64,000 nt of DNA, from positions 1 to 64,000 of the forward strand of contig JAWPHD010005558.1 in the NCBI GenBank assembly GCA_037043455.1, given 5' to 3'. The position numbers and the translations under genes are program-made. The stretch comes from Cyrtodaria siliqua. Lineage: Eukaryota; Mollusca; Bivalvia; Adapedonta; Hiatellidae. Of the stretch, positions 35,611-51,100 are shown piece by piece; positions within the stretch are counted from its first letter, which is position 1, and every line of letters starts with the position of its first letter. Under the pieces are notes generated by a model. That model was given only the letters and a program-made list of their open reading frames with translations, was not told the origin of the DNA and searched no databases.

Positions 35611-35639
35611 TGATCATGTATATATGAATATAAAACATA

Positions 35640-36400
35640 TAAAACAAAGGCTAGAAAGCCACAATGCAAGTACTCGGTGACTTGGCAGAAGCCAGAGCAA
35701 CAAAAGAACAAACCATTGAATGTACGACAAGACAATATTTAAGACAAACATCACACTACCGTCCTTTGAGGGTTTAGGTAGACGTATAAGGAAGATGTAT
35801 TTCTCTATAAATATAGATATACAAATCGAATAGGAAAAGCAGCATTCAAGGATGACAGTCAACCACAAACATATACAGAAACAAAGAACAAATTTAAAGA
35901 TGAATAAAAGGCCAAATAAGACATCACACACACAAAAGGGTTGACAATGGGGCTACTCCTTGGAACGATCAGTGGAAAAACAGGCCGCTGGGGGTTTAAA
36001 CCAGGTTCTAGAGTGCACCAAACCTCACACCTACCCTACTGTCATCCAAATAAAGCGGGACAGTGTAAATAAACAAATCACCGCCATGAACTATTCTCTA
36101 ACCAACAAGGCAGCATTAATATGCAATATAAGATGCTCATGTATATATAAATACAAAAAAAACTCAATAGCCTAGAAAGCCACAAAGAAGGTACTAATGA
36201 CTTGGCAGAATAAACCATTGAGGGCACGACAAGACAAAGACTGCAGACAAACATCAAACGTCACCTGCCTTTTGGGCTTTAGGTAGACGTCATCATAGGG
36301 TCCATAGCCTGTCCGGTCATCGCACAATCAAAGAGGAAAGCATAGTGGCGAACTGTAAATGGGTCCACCATCAAGCATGCAGTGCGTTGCCAAATGATAG
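35640..36400 (-). repeat. Dispersed repeat family A plus companion module
   Basis: Family A copy at about 35936-36070 (GGTTGACAATGGGGCTACTC, CCTTGGAACG). The companion module occurs near 35650-35765 and 36175-36390 (GTCCGGTCATCGCACAATCA, AGCATAGTGGCGAACTGTAA). 36540-36620 is a fragment of the 278-bp repeat (TTTAAGCCGGAGCTAGGGAC). Confidence 0.55.
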
Positions 36401-37021
36401 GGTCTATGAACGTGATCCTGACCAAGGATCTTACGAAGTTTGTAAATCACGTCATCATAGAAGTCAGGTTATGATAGTCCTTGTTGAATGACAACTGGGT
36501 TATTGGTCCTTTGGAATTATCAAGACCAATCTTTGTGGCTTTAAAGTAGAATACCATTTAAGCCGGAGCTAGGGACGTGAGAGGTGTTACACCTTATATT
36601 GTTTCTCAAGAACAGACTTAATAAATCATGCTTCATATTAACCAGGCCTTTAAGAGATGAAAGGGAATCAGAATATATTACGAAATGGTCTTCAGACTTC
36701 GTTGTATTAAGTTCAGTTCAATTGTCACAGTTCAACTGACAAGACAATAAGCCGTGTCAGACAGTCGGCTCTTTATACGGTGTTTGTGAACAGCCGCTGC
36801 TGCAGCTAATTCCTTGTAGTGTCCTAATTAACGTCAATTAATCTGTAAAACCCCGCCTCCATCTACCATCATCGAATAGCATGGTTGTCCAGTGTGAATG
36901 TTTATTTATACATGTTGTATGCCTTCTAACTAATGTCAATTAATCTTGAATACAATGTAACTAAGTGCCTATTTTATACATACATATGTACAAAGACATA
37001 ACACAAATAGAAAAATCTTAC

Positions 37022-37156
37022 ACTTGAGGTCATGATTTTGTTGACATCTGGCAGAAGATAAAATTTTATACCATCCGTGGCACCAGGTAAGGTTAACCCT
37101 CGAACCAATAGGATCACCATCAATATATAGGGAAATACTGCCGTAACATACACAAC
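37022..37156 (-). CDS. SLC6 GABA-transporter-like gene, exon A (TM5-EL3)
   Basis: First of nine coding exons visible on the minus strand (37156 down to 18131). They encode the 3' half of a sodium/chloride-coupled neurotransmitter symporter, a 12-TM plasma-membrane protein with the LeuT fold. This exon has 45 codons, phase 0 at both ends, acceptor ATGCAG and donor GTAAGA. It reads [20 protein letters not shown] (TM5), [14 protein letters not shown] and [10 protein letters not shown] (EL3). RG-TLPGA is an SLC6 hallmark. SYGLGLG, PIS-VAASGPG and LFDFYAASG in later exons point to GABA transporters rather than monoamine or glycine ones. The preceding exon (TM4/IL2, ending in a WKGVKWTGK-like sequence) is beyond the window. 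Its 3' junction is copied in the adjacent 67-bp array. Confidence 0.95.
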
Positions 37157-37920
37157 CTGCATACATAGAGAGGGATTAACAGAAGTTGCTTAAACATCAT
37201 GTAAAACATAAATTTCTTACAATTAACAAATAGAAACATATAGACGAAACAGTTAAATCCAGAAAAAGTAATTCTAAACAATTGGGAAGACAATTCAGAA
37301 ATAAATGTTTCCAATAGCTAATTAACATTGATTCTTTATATTAACCTGATATTATTACAAACTTGTTTGCATCGAGTCTCCATACATGTAAATACATATC
37401 TGTACAAGTCACTGTTTTCGCAATTTTATGAATTAATATGCTTGGTATTGAAAAGAAAATGAAGCAAAATCTTATTTAAAGATTATGCTTCAAGTCAAAC
37501 CATTTTGTAATTTACCTTTTATGTCCATATGGTACACTTCTATATGTTAAAGTAGCCTTATATAAACAGTTCAGTAGGCTTATATAGACATTAATTTATT
37601 TTATAAGAAAGAAACATTTAAATAATTATTATAAGTATACCACTTCGCTAGTATCATGAGCGTATATATTCCCGTTTCCGAGAAAGAATGACGTACATTA
37701 TTACCCATTTTGTAATTTACCCATTTCTGTCCATTAATACTCTTCCGGATACACAAGAAGCAATTTAATATCAATGTATTTAAAGAAAAAGAACGCTAAC
37801 ATTCAAACCAAATTGTGACTTACTTTTCCAGTCTACTTGACGCCCTTCCATATGCAGAAATAGCTAACCTTCAGTTCATTTATGCTTTACCTTTCCAGTC
37901 CACTTGATGCCCTTCCATAT

Positions 37921-40900
37921 ACAGAAGTAGCTAACATTCAGTCCATTTTTACTGTACCTTTCCAGTCCACTTGACGCCCTTCCATATATAGAAGTGGCTA
38001 ACCTTCAGTCCATTTATACTTTATCTTTTCAGTCCACTTGACGCCCTTCCATATATAGAAGTGGCTAACCTTCAGTCCATTTATATTTTACCTTTCCAGT
38101 CCACTTGATGCCCTTCCGTATACAGAAGTAGCTAACTTTCAGTCTATTTATACTTGACCTTTCCAGTCCACTTGACGCCCTTCCATATATAGAAGTAGCT
38201 AACCTACAGCCCATTTATACTTTACCTTTCCAGTCCACTTGATGCCCTTCCATATATAGAAGTAGCTTACCTTCAGTCCATTTATACTTTACCTTTCCAG
38301 TCCACTTGACGCACTTCCATATATATAAGTAGCTAACCTTCAGTCCATTTATACTTTACCTATCCAGCCTATTTGACGCCCATCAATATATAGAAGTGGC
38401 TAACCTTCCGTCCATTTATACTTTACTTTTCCAGTCCACTTGACGCCCTTCCATATATAGAAGAAGCTAACTTTCAGTCCATTTTTACTTGACCTTTTCA
38501 GTCCACCTGATGCCCTTCCGTATACAGAAGTAGCTAACTTTCAGTCCATTTATACTTGACCTTTCCAGTCCACTTGACGCCCTTCCATATATAGAAGTAG
38601 CTAACCTACAGCCCATTTATACTTTACCTTTCCAGTCCACTTGATGCCCTTCCATATATAGAAGTAGAGAACCTTCAGTCCATTTATACTTTACCTTTTA
38701 AGTCCACTTGACGCACTTCCATATATATAAGTAGCTAACCTTCAGTCCATTTATACTTTACCTATCCAGCCTATTTGACGCCCTTCCATATATAGAAGTG
38801 GTTAACCTTCCGTCCATTTATACTTTACCTTTCCAGTCCACTTGACGCCCTTCCGTATACAGAAGTAGCTAACTTTCAGTCCATTTATACTTGACCTTTC
38901 CAGCCCACTTGACGCCCTTCCATATATAGAAGTAGCTAACCTACAGCCCATTTAAACTTTACCTTTCCAGTCCACTTGATGCCCTTCCATATATAGAAGT
39001 AGCTAACCTTCAGTCCATTTATACTTTACCTTTCCAGTCCACTTGACGCACTTCCATATATAGAAGTAGCTAACCTTCAGTCCATTTATACTTTACCTTT
39101 CCAGTTCACTTGACGGCCTTCCATATATAAAAGTAGCTAACCTTCAGTCCATTTATACTTTACCTATCCAGCCTATTTGACGCCCTTCAATATATAGAAG
39201 TGGCTAACCTTCCGTCCATTTATACTTTACCTTTTCAGTCCACCTGATGCCCTTCCATATATAGAAGTGGTTAACCTTCAGTCCATTTATACTTTACCTT
39301 TCCAGTCCACTCGACGCCCTTCCATATATAGAAGTGGCTAACTTTCAGTCCATTTATATTTTACCTTTCCAGTCCACTTGATGCCCTTCCATATATATAA
39401 GTAGCTATCTTTCAGTTCATTTATACTTTACCTTTCCAGTCCACTTGACGCACTTCCATATATAGAAGGAGCTAACATTCAGTTCATTTATACTTTACCT
39501 TTCCAGTCCACTTGACGCACTTCCATATATAGAAGGAGCTAACATTCAGTCCATTTATACTTTACCTTTCCAGTCCACTTGACGGCCTTCCATATATAAA
39601 AGTAGCTAACATTCAGTCCATTTATACTTTACCTTTCCTGTCCACTTGACGCCCTTCCATATATAGAAGAAGCTAACTTTCAGACCATTTATATTTTACC
39701 TTTCCAGTCCACTTGACGCACTTCCATATATAGAAGGAGCTAACCTTCAGTCCATTTATACTTTACCTTTCCAGTCCACTTGACGGCCTTCCATATATAG
39801 AAGTAGCTAACATTCAGTCCATTTATACTTTACCTTTCCAGTCCACTTGACGGCCTTCCATATATAGAAGTAGCTAACCTTCAGTCCATTTATACTTTAC
39901 CTTTCCAGTCCACTTGACGCCTTTCCATATACAGAAGTAGCTAACCTTCAGTCCATTTATACTTTACCTTTCCAGTCCACTTGACGGCCTTCCATATACA
40001 GAAGTAGCTATCCTTCAGTCCATTCATACTTTACCTATCCAGTCTACTTGACGCCCTTCCATATATAGAAGTGGCTAACCTTCAGTCCATTTATACTTTA
40101 CCTTTCCAGTCCACTTCATGCCCTTCCATATATAGAAGTGGCTTACCTTCAGTCCATATATATTTTACCTTTCCAGTCTACTTGACGCCCTTCCATATAT
40201 AGAAGTGGCTAACCTTCAGTCCAATAATACTTTACCTTTCCGATCCACTTGATGCCCTTCCATATATAGAATTGGCTTACCTTCAGTCCATTTATATTTT
40301 ACCTTTCCAGTCCACTTGATGCCCTTCCATATATATCAGTAGCTAACCTTCAGTCCATTTATACTTGACCTTTCCAGTCCACTTGACGCACTTCCATATA
40401 TAGAAGGAGCTAACATTCAGTCCATTTATACTTTACCTTTCCAGTTCACTTGACGGCCTTCCATATATAGAAGTAGCTAACATTCAGTCCATTTATACTT
40501 TACCTTTCCAGTCCACTTGACGGCCTTCCATATATAGAAGTAGCTAACCTTCAGTCCATTTATACTTTACCTTTCCAGTCCACTTGATGCTCTTCCATAT
40601 ATATAAGTAGCTAACCTTCAGTCCATTTATACTTGACCTTTCCAGTCCACTTGACGCACTTCCATATATAGAAGTAGCTAACCTTCAGTCCATTTATACT
40701 TTACCTTTCCAGTTCACTTGACGGCCTTCCATATATATAAGTAGCTGATCTTCAGTCCATTTATACTTTACTTTTCCAGTTCACTTGACGGCCTTCCATA
40801 TATATAAGTAGCTGATCTTCAGTCCATTTATACTTTACTTTTCCAGTTCACTTGACGGCCTTCCATATATATAAGTAGCTGATCTTCAGTCCATTTATAC

Positions 40901-43900
40901 TTTACTTTTCCAGTTCACTTGACGGCCTTCCATATATAGAAGTAGCTAACTTTCAGTCCATTTATACTTTACCTTTCCAGTCCACTTCATGCCCTTCCAT
41001 ATATAGAAGTGGCTTACCTTCAGTCCATATATATTTTACCTTTCCAGTCTACTTGACGCCTTTCCATATATAGAAGTGGCTAACCTTCAGTCCATTAATA
41101 CTTTACCTTTCCGATCCACTTGATGCCCTTCCATATATAGAATTGGCTTACCTTCAGTCCATTTATATTTTACCTTTCCAGTCCACTTGATGCCCTTCCA
41201 TATATATCAGTAGCTAACCTTCAGTCCATTTATACTTGACCTTTCCAGTCCACTTGACGCACTTCCATATATAGAAGGAGCTAACATTCAGTCCATTTAT
41301 ACTTTACCTTTCCAGTCCACTTGACGGCCTTCCATATATAGAAGTAGCTAACATTCAGTCCATTTATACTTTACCTTTCCAGTCCACTTGACGGCCTTCC
41401 ATATATAGAAGTAGCTAACCTTCAGTCCATTTATACTTTACCTTTCCAGTCCACTTGATGCCCTTCCATATATATAAGTAGATAACCTTCAGTCCATTTA
41501 TACTTGACCTTTCCAGTCCACTTGACGCACTTCCATATATAGAAGGAGCTAACCTTCAGTCCATTTATACTTTACCTTTCCAGTTCACTTGACGGCCTTC
41601 CATATATAGAAGTAGCTAACATTCAGTCCATTTATACTTTAACTTTCCAGTCCACTTGACGCACTTCCATATATAGAAGTAGCTAACCTTCAGTCCATTT
41701 ATACTTTACCTTTCCAGTTCACTTGACGGCCTTCCATATATATAAGTAGCTAACCTTCAGTCAATTTATACTTTACCTATCCAGCCTATTTGACGCCCTT
41801 CAATATATAGAAGTGGCTAACCTTCCGTCCATTTATACTTTACCTTTTCAGTCCACCTGATGCCCTTCCATATGTAGAAGTGGTTAACCTTCAGTCCATT
41901 TATACTTTACCTTTCCAGTCCACTCGACGCCCTTCCATATATAGAAGTGGCTTACTTTCAGTCCATTTATATTTTACCTTTCCAGTCCACTTGATGCCCT
42001 TCCATATACAGAAGTAGCTAACATTCAGTCCATTTTTACTGTACCTTTCCAGTCCACTTGACGCCCTTCCATATATAGAAGTGGCTAACCTTCAGTCCAT
42101 TTATACTTTATCTTTTCAGTCCACTTGACGCCCTTCCATATATAGAAGTGGCTAACCTTCAGTCCATTTATATTTTACCTTTCCAGTCCACTTGATGCCC
42201 TTCCGTATACAGAAGTAGCTAACTTTCAGTCTATTTATACTTGACCTTTCCAGTCCACTTGACGCCCTTCCATATATAGAAGTAGCTAACCTACAGCCCA
42301 TTTATACTTTACCTTTCCAGTCCACTTGATGCCCTTCCATATATAGAAGTAGCTTACCTTCAGTCCATTTATACTTTACCTTTCCAGTCCACTTGACGCA
42401 CTTCCATATATATAAGTAGCTAACCTTCAGTCCATTTATACTTTACCTATCCAGCCTATTTGACGCCCATCAATATATAGAAGTGGCTAACCTTCCGTCC
42501 ATTTATACTTTACTTTTCCAGTCCACTTGACGCCCTTCCATATATAGAAGAAGCTAACTTTCAGTCCATTTTTACTTGACCTTTTCAGTCCACCTGATGC
42601 CCTTCCGTATACAGAAGTAGCTAACTTTCAGTCCATTTATACTTGACCTTTCCAGTCCACTTGACGCCCTTCCATATATAGAAGTAGCTAACCTACAGCC
42701 CATTTATACTTTACCTTTACAGTCCACTTGATGCCCTTCCATATATAGAAGTAGAGAACCTTCAGTCCATTTATACTTTACCTTTTAAGTCCACTTGACG
42801 CACTTCCATATATATAAGTAGCTAACCTTCAGTCCATTTATACTTTACCTATCCAGCCTATTTGACGCCCTTCCATATATAGAAGTGGTTAACCTTCCGT
42901 CCATTTATACTTTACCTTTCCAGTCCACTTGACGCCCTTCCGTATACAGAAGTAGCTAACTTTCAGTCCATTTATACTTGACCTTTCCAGCCCACTTGAC
43001 GCCCTTCCATATATAGAAGTAGCTAACCTACAGCCCATTTAAACTTTACCTTTCCAGTCCACTTGATGCCCTTCCATATATAGAAGTAGCTAACCTTCAG
43101 TCCATTTATACTTTACCTTTCCAGTCCACTTGACGCACTTCCATATATAGAAGTAGCTAACCTTCAGTCCATTTATACTTTACCTTTCCAGTTCACTTGA
43201 CGGCCTTCCATATATAAAAGTAGCTAACCTTCAGTCCATTTATACTTTACCTATCCAGCCTATTTGACGCCCTTCAATATATAGAAGTGGCTAACCTTCC
43301 GTCCATTTATACTTTACCTTTTCAGTCCACCTGATGCCCTTCCATATATAGAAGTGGTTAACCTTCAGTCCATTTATACTTTACCTTTCCAGTCCACTCG
43401 ACGCCCTTCCATATATAGAAGTGGCTAACTTTCAGTCCATTTATATTTTACCTTTCCAGTCCACTTGATGCCCTTCCATATATATAAGTAGCTATCTTTC
43501 AGTTCATTTATACTTTACCTTTCCAGTCCACTTGACGCACTTCCATATATAGAAGGAGCTAACATTCAGTCCATTTATACTTTACCTTTCCAGTCCACTT
43601 GACGCACTTCCATATATAGAAGGAGCTAACATTCAGTCCATTTATACTTTACCTTTCCAGTCCACTTGACGGCCTTCCATATATAAAAGTAGCTAACATT
43701 CAGTCCATTTATACTTTACCTTTCCTGTCCACTTGACGCCCTTCCATATATAGAAGAAGCTAACTTTCAGACCATTTATATTTTACCTTTCCATTCCACT
43801 TGACGCAATTCCATATATAGAAGGAGCTAACCTTCAGTCCATTTATACTTTACCTTTCCAGTCCACTTGACGGCCTTCCATATATAGAAGTAGCTAACAT

Positions 43901-46100
43901 TCAGTCCATTTATACTTTACCTTTCCAGTCCACTTGACGGCCTTCCATATATAGAAGTAGCTAACCTTCAGTCCATTTATACTTTACCTTTCCAGTCCAC
44001 TTGACGCCTTTCCATATACAGAAGTAGCTAACCTTCAGTCCATTTATACTTTACCTTTCCAGTCCACTTGACGGCCTTCCATATACAGAAGTAGCTATCC
44101 TTCAGTCCATTCATACTTTACCTATCCAGTCTACTTGACGCCCTTCCATATATAGAAGTGGCTAACCTTCAGTCCATTTATACTTTACCTTTCCAGTCCA
44201 CTTCATGCCCTTCCATATATAGAAGTGGCTTACCTTCAGTCCATATATATTTTACCTTTCCAGTCTACTTGACGCCCTTCCATATATAGAAGTGGCTAAC
44301 CTTCAGTCCAATAATACTTTACCTTTCCGATCCACTTGATGCCCTTCCATATATAGAATTGGCTTACCTTCAGTCCATTTATATTTTACCTTTCCAGTCC
44401 ACTTGATGCCCTTCCATATATATCAGTAGCTAACCTTCAGTCCATTTATACTTGACCTTTCCAGTCCACTTGACGCACTTCCATATATAGAAGGAGCTAA
44501 CATTCAGTCCATTTATACTTTACCTTTCCAGTTCACTTGACGGCCTTCCATATATAGAAGTAGCTAACATTCAGTCCATTTATACTTTACCTTTCCAGTC
44601 CACTTGACGGCCTTCCATATATAGAAGTAGCTAACCTTCAGTCCATTTATACTTTACCTTTCCAGTCCACTTGATGCTCTTCCATATATATAAGTAGCTA
44701 ACCTTCAGTCCATTTATACTTGACCTTTCCAGTCCACTTGACGCACTTCCATATATAGAAGTAGCTAACCTTCAGTCCATTTATACTTTACCTTTCCAGT
44801 TCACTTGACGGCCTTCCATATATATAAGTAGCTGATCTTCAGTCCATTTATACTTTACTTTTCCAGTTCACTTGACGGCCTTCCATATATATAAGTAGCT
44901 GATCTTCAGTCCATTTATACTTTACTTTTACAGTTCACTTGACGGCCTTCCATATATATAAGTAGCTGATCTTCAGTCCATTTATACTTTACTTTTCCAG
45001 TTCACTTGACGGCCTTCCATATATAGAAGTAGCTAACTTTCAGTCCATTTATACTTTACCTTTCCAGTCCACTTCATGCCCTTCCATATATAGAAGTGGC
45101 TTACCTTCAGTCCATATATATTTTACCTTTACAGTCTACTTGACGCCTTTCCATATATAGAAGTGGCTAACCTTCAGTCCATTAATACTTTACCTTTCCG
45201 ATCCACTTGATGCCCTTCCATATATAGAATTGGCTTACCTTCAGTCCATTTATATTTTACCTTTCCAGTCCACTTGATGCCCTTCCATATATATCAGTAG
45301 CTAACCTTCAGTCCATTTATACTTGACCTTTCCAGTCCACTTGACGCACTTCCATATATAGAAGGAGCTAACATTCAGTCCATTTATACTTTACCTTTCC
45401 AGTCCACTTGACGGCCTTCCATATATAGAAGTAGCTAACATTCAGTCCATTTATACTTTACCTTTCCAGTCCACTTGACGGCCTTCCATATATAGAAGTA
45501 GCTAACCTTCAGTCCATTTATACTTTACCTTTCCAGTCCACTTGATGCCCTTCCATATATATAAGTAGATAACCTTCAGTCCATTTATACTTGACCTTTC
45601 CAGTCCACTTGACGCACTTCCATATATAGAAGGAGCTAACCTTCAGTCCATTTATACTTTACCTTTCCAGTTCACTTGACGGCCTTCCATATATAGAAGT
45701 AGCTAACATTCAGTCCATTTATACTTTAACTTTCCAGTCCACTTGACGCACTTCCATATATAGAAGTAGCTAACCTTCAGTCCATTTATACTTTACCTTT
45801 CCAGTTCACTTGACGGCCTTCCATATATATAAGTAGCTAACCTTCAGTCAATTTATACTTTACCTATCCAGCCTATTTGACGCCCTTCAATATATAGAAG
45901 TGGCTAACCTTCCGTCCATTTATACTTTACCTTTTCAGTCCACCTGATGCCCTTCCATATATAAAAGTGGTTAACCTTCAGTCCATTTATACTTTACCTT
46001 TCCAGTCCACTCGACGCCCTTCCATATATAGAAGTGGCTAACTTTCAGTCCATTTATATTTTACCTTTCCAGTCCACTTGATGCCCTTCCATATATATAA
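37921..46100. repeat. Higher-order repeat, 4,087 bp (61 x 67)
   Basis: Rare variants recur exactly 4,087 bp apart: the ATTTTTACTGTACC variant at 37921/42008, CATCAATATA at 38381/42468, and CCAATAATAC at 40221/44308. A third, internally deleted block follows from about 46.1 kb. Confidence 0.85.
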
Positions 46101-48129
46101 GTTGCTAACTTTCAGTCCATTTATACTTTACCTTCTTTCCAGTCCACTTGACGCACTTCCATATATAGAAGGAGCTAACATTCAGTCCATTTATACTTTA
46201 CCTTTCCAGTCCACTTGACGCACTTCCATATATAGAAGGAGCTAACATTCAGTCCATTTATACTTTACCTTTCCAGTCCACTTGACGGCCTTCCATATAT
46301 AGAAGTAGCTAACATTCAGTCCATTTATACTTTACCTTTCCTGTCCACTTGACGCCCTTCCATATATAGAAGAAGCTAACTTTCAGACCATTTATATTTT
46401 ACCTTTCCAGTCCACTTGACGCACTTCCATATATAGAAGGAGCTAACCTTCAGTCCATTTATACTTTAACTTTCCAGTCCACTTGACGGCCTTCCATATA
46501 TAGAAGTAGCTAACATTCAGTCCATTTATACTTAACCTTTCCAGTCCACTTGACGGCCTTCCATATATAGAAGTAGCTAACCTTCAGTCCATTTATACTT
46601 TACCTTTCCAGTCCACTTGACGCCTTTCCATATACAGAAGTAGCTAACCTTCAGTCCATTTATACTTTACCTTTCCAGTCCACTTGACGGCCTTCCATAT
46701 ACAGAAGTAGCTATCCTTCAGTCCATTCATACTTTACCTATCCAGTCTACTTGACGCCCTTCCATATATAGAAGTGGCTAACCTTCAGTCCATTTATACT
46801 TTACCTTTCCAGTCCACTTCATGCCCTTCCATATATAGAAGTGGCTTACCTTCAGTCCATATATATTTTACCTTTCCAGTCTACTTGACGCCCTTCCATA
46901 TATAGAAGTGGCTAACCTTCAGTCCATTAATACTTTACCTTTCCGATCCACTTGATGCCCTTCCATATATAGAATTGGCTTACCTTCAGTCCATTTATAT
47001 TTTACCTTTCCAGTCCACTTGATGCCCTTCCATATATATCAGTAGCTAACCTTCAGTCCATTTATACTTGACCTTTCCAGTCCACTTGACGCACTTCCAT
47101 ATATAGAAGGAGCTAACCTTCAGTCCATTTATACTTTACCTTTCCAGTTCACTTGACGGCCTTCCATATATATAAGTAGCTGATCTTCAGTCCATTTATA
47201 CTTTACTTTTCCAGTTCACTTGACGGCCTTCCATATATATAAGTAGCTGATCTTCAGTCCATTTATACTTTACTTTTCCAGTTCACTTGACGGCCTTCCA
47301 TATATATAAGTAGCTGATCTTCAGTCCATTTATACTTTACTTTTCCAGTTCACTTGACGGCCTTCCATATATAGAAGTAGCTAACTTTCAGTCCATTTAT
47401 ACTTTACCTTTCCAGTCCACTTCATGCCCTTCCATATATAGAAGTGGCTTACCTTCAGTCCATATATATTTTACCTTTCCAGTCTACTTGACGCCTTTCC
47501 ATATATAGAAGTGGCTAACCTTCAGTCCATTAATACTTTACCTTTCCGATCCACTTGATGCCCTTCCATATATAGAATTGGCTTACCTTCAGTCCATTTA
47601 TATTTTACCTTTCCAGTCCACTTGATGCCCTTCCATATATATCAGTAGCTAACCTTCAGTCCATTTATACTTGACCTTTACAGTCCACTTGACGCACTTC
47701 CATATATAGAAGGAGCTAACATTCAGTCCATTTATACTTTACCTTTCCAGTCCACTTGACGGCCTTCCATATATAGAAGTAGCTAACATTCAGTCCATTT
47801 ATACTTTACCTTTCCAGTCCACTTGACGGCCTTCCATATATAGAAGTAGCTAACCTTCAGTCCATTTATACTTTACCTTTCCGGTCCACTTGATGCCCTT
47901 CCATATATATAAGTAGATAACCTTCAGTCCATTTATACTTGACCTTTCCAGTCCACTTGACGCACTTCCATATATAGAAGTAGCTAACCTTCAGTCCATT
48001 TATACTTTACCTTTCCAGTTCACTTGACGGCCTTCCATATATATAAGTAGCTGATCTTCAGTCCATTTATACTTTACTTTTCCAGTTCACTTGACGGCCT
48101 TCCATATATAGAAGTAGCTAACTTTCAGT

Positions 48130-51100
48130 CCATTTATACTTTACCTTTCAAGTCCACTTGACGCCCTTGCATTTATAGAAGTAGGCTAACATTCAGTCCA
48201 TTTATACTTTACCTTTCCAGTCCACTTGACGCCCTTAGATATACAGAAGTAGCTAACCTTCAGTCCATTTATACTTTACCTTTCCAGTCTATTTGACGCA
48301 CTTCCATATATAGAAGTAGCTAACCTTCAGTCCATTTCTACTTTACCTTTCCAGTCCACTTGACGCCCTTAGATATACAGAAGTAGCTAACCTTCAGTCC
48401 ATTTATACTTTACCTTTCCAGTCTATTTGACGCACTTCCATATAATAGAAGTAGCTAACCTTCAGTCCATTTATACTTTACCTTTCCAGTCCACTTGACG
48501 CCCTTAGATATAAAGAAGTAGCTAACCTTCAGTCCATTTATACTTTACCTTTCCAGTCTATTTGACGCACTTCCATATATAGAAGTAGCTAACCTTCAGT
48601 CCATTTATATTTTACCTTTCCAGTCCACTTGACGCCCTTAGATATACAGAAGTAGCTAACCTTCAGTCCATTTATACTTTACCTTTCCAGTCTATTTGAC
48701 GCACTTCCATATAATAGAAGTAGCTTACCTTCAGTCCATTTATACTTTACCTTTCCAGTCCACTTGACGCCCTTCCATATACAGAAGTAGATAACCTTCA
48801 GTCCATTTATACTTTACCTTTCAAGTCTATTTGACGCACTTCCATATATAGAAGTAGCTAACCTTCAGTCCATTTAAACGTTACCTTTCCAGTTCACTTG
48901 ACGCCCTTTCATATACAGAAGTAGCTAACCTTCAGTCCATTTATACTTTACCTTTCCAGTCTACTTGACGCCCTTAGATATACAGAAGTAGCTAACCTTC
49001 AGTCCATTTATTCTTTACCTTTCCAGTCTATTTGACGCACTTCCATATATAGAAGTAGCTAACCTTCAGTCCAATTCTACTTTACCTTTCCAGTCCACTT
49101 GACGCCCTTAGATATACAGAAGTAGCTAACCTTCAGTCCATTTATACTTTACCTTTCCAGTCTATTTGACGCACTTCCATATAATAGAAGTAGCTAACCT
49201 TCAGTCCATTTATACTTTACCTTTCCAGTCCACTTGACGCCCTTAGATATAAAGAAGTAGCTAACCTTCAGTCCATTTATACTTTACCTTTCCAGTCTAT
49301 TTGACGCACTTCCATATATAGAAGTAGCTAACCTTCAGTCCATTTATATTTTACCTTTCCAGTCCACTTGACGCCCTTAGATATACAGAAGTAGCTAACC
49401 TTCAGTCCATTTATACTTTACCTTTCCAGTCTATTTGACGCACTTCCATATAATAGAAGTAGCTAACCTTCAGTCCATTTATACTTTACCTTTCCAGTCC
49501 ACTTGATGCCCTTCCATATATATAAGTAGATAACCTTCAGTCCATTTATACTTGACCTTTCCAGTCCACTTGACGCACTTCCATATATAGAAGTAGCTAA
49601 CCTTCAGTCCATTTATACTTTACCTTTCCAGTTCACTTGACGGCCTTCCATATATATAAGTAGCTGATCTTCAGTCCATTTATACTTTACTTTTCCAGTT
49701 CACTTGACGGCCTTCCATATATAGAAGTAGCTAACTTTCAGTCCATTTATACTTTACCTTTCAAGTCCACTTGACGCCCTTGCATTTATAGAAGTAGGCT
49801 AACATTCAGTCCATTTATACTTTACCTTTCCAGTCCACTTGACGCCCTTAGATATACAGAAGTAGCTAACCTTCAGTCCATTTATACTTTCCTTTACCAG
49901 TCTATTTGACGCACTTCCATATATAGAAGTAGCTAACCTTCAGTCCATTTAAACGTTACCTTTCCAGTTCACTTGACGCCCTTTCATATACAGAAGTAGC
50001 TAACCTTCAGTCCATTTATACTTTACCTTTCCAGTCTACTTGACGCCCTTAGATATACAGAAGTAGCTAACCTTCAGTCCATTTATTCTTTACCTTTCCA
50101 GTCTATTTGACGCACTTCCATATATAGAAGTAGCTAACCTTCAGTCCATTTCTACTTTACCTTTCCAGTCCACTTGACGCCCTTAGATATACAGAAGTAG
50201 CTAACCTTCAGTCCATTTATACTTTACCTTTCCAGTCTATTTGACGCACTTCCATATAATAGAAGTAGCTAACCTTCAGTCCATTTATACTTTACCTTTC
50301 CAGTCCACTTGACGCCCTTAGATATAAAGAAGTAGCTAACCTTCAGTCCATTTATACTTTACCTTTCCAGTCTATTTGACGCACTTCCATATATAGAAGT
50401 AGCTAACCTTCAGTCCATTTATATTTTACCTTTCCAGTCCATTTGACGCCCTTAGATATACAGAAGTAGCTTACCTTCAGTCCATTTATACTTTACCTTT
50501 CCAGTCTATTTGACGCACTTCCATATAATAGAAGTAGCTAACCTTCAGTCCATTTATACTTTACCTTTCCAGTCCACTTGACGCCCTTCCATATACAGAA
50601 GTAGATAACCTTCAGTCCATTTATACTTTACCTTTCCAGTCTATTTGACGCACTTCCATATATAGAAGTAGCTAACCTTCAGTCCATTTAAACGTTACCT
50701 TTCCAGTTCACTTGACGCCCTTCCATATACAGAAGTAGCTAACCTTCAGTCCATTTATACTTTACCTTTCCAGTCTACTTGACGCCCTTAGATATACAGA
50801 AGTAGCTAACTTTCAGTCCATTTATACTTTACCTTTCCAGTCCACTTGACGCCCTTAGATATACAGAAGTAGCTAACCTTCAGTCCATTTATACTTTACC
50901 TTTCCAGTCCACTTGACGCCCTTAGATATACAGAAGTAGCTAACCTTCAGTCCATTTATACTTTACCTTTCCAGTCCACTTGACGCCCTTAGATATACAG
51001 AAGTAGCTAACCTTCAGTCCATTTATACTTTACCTTTCCAGTCCACTTGACGCACTTCCATATACAGAAGTAGCTAACCTTCAGTCCATTTATACTTTAC

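Noticed and set aside
35413..35613. 66-codon ORF with 27-residue repeats
   Set aside because: Explained by the 81-bp tandem repeat; no start context or homology.
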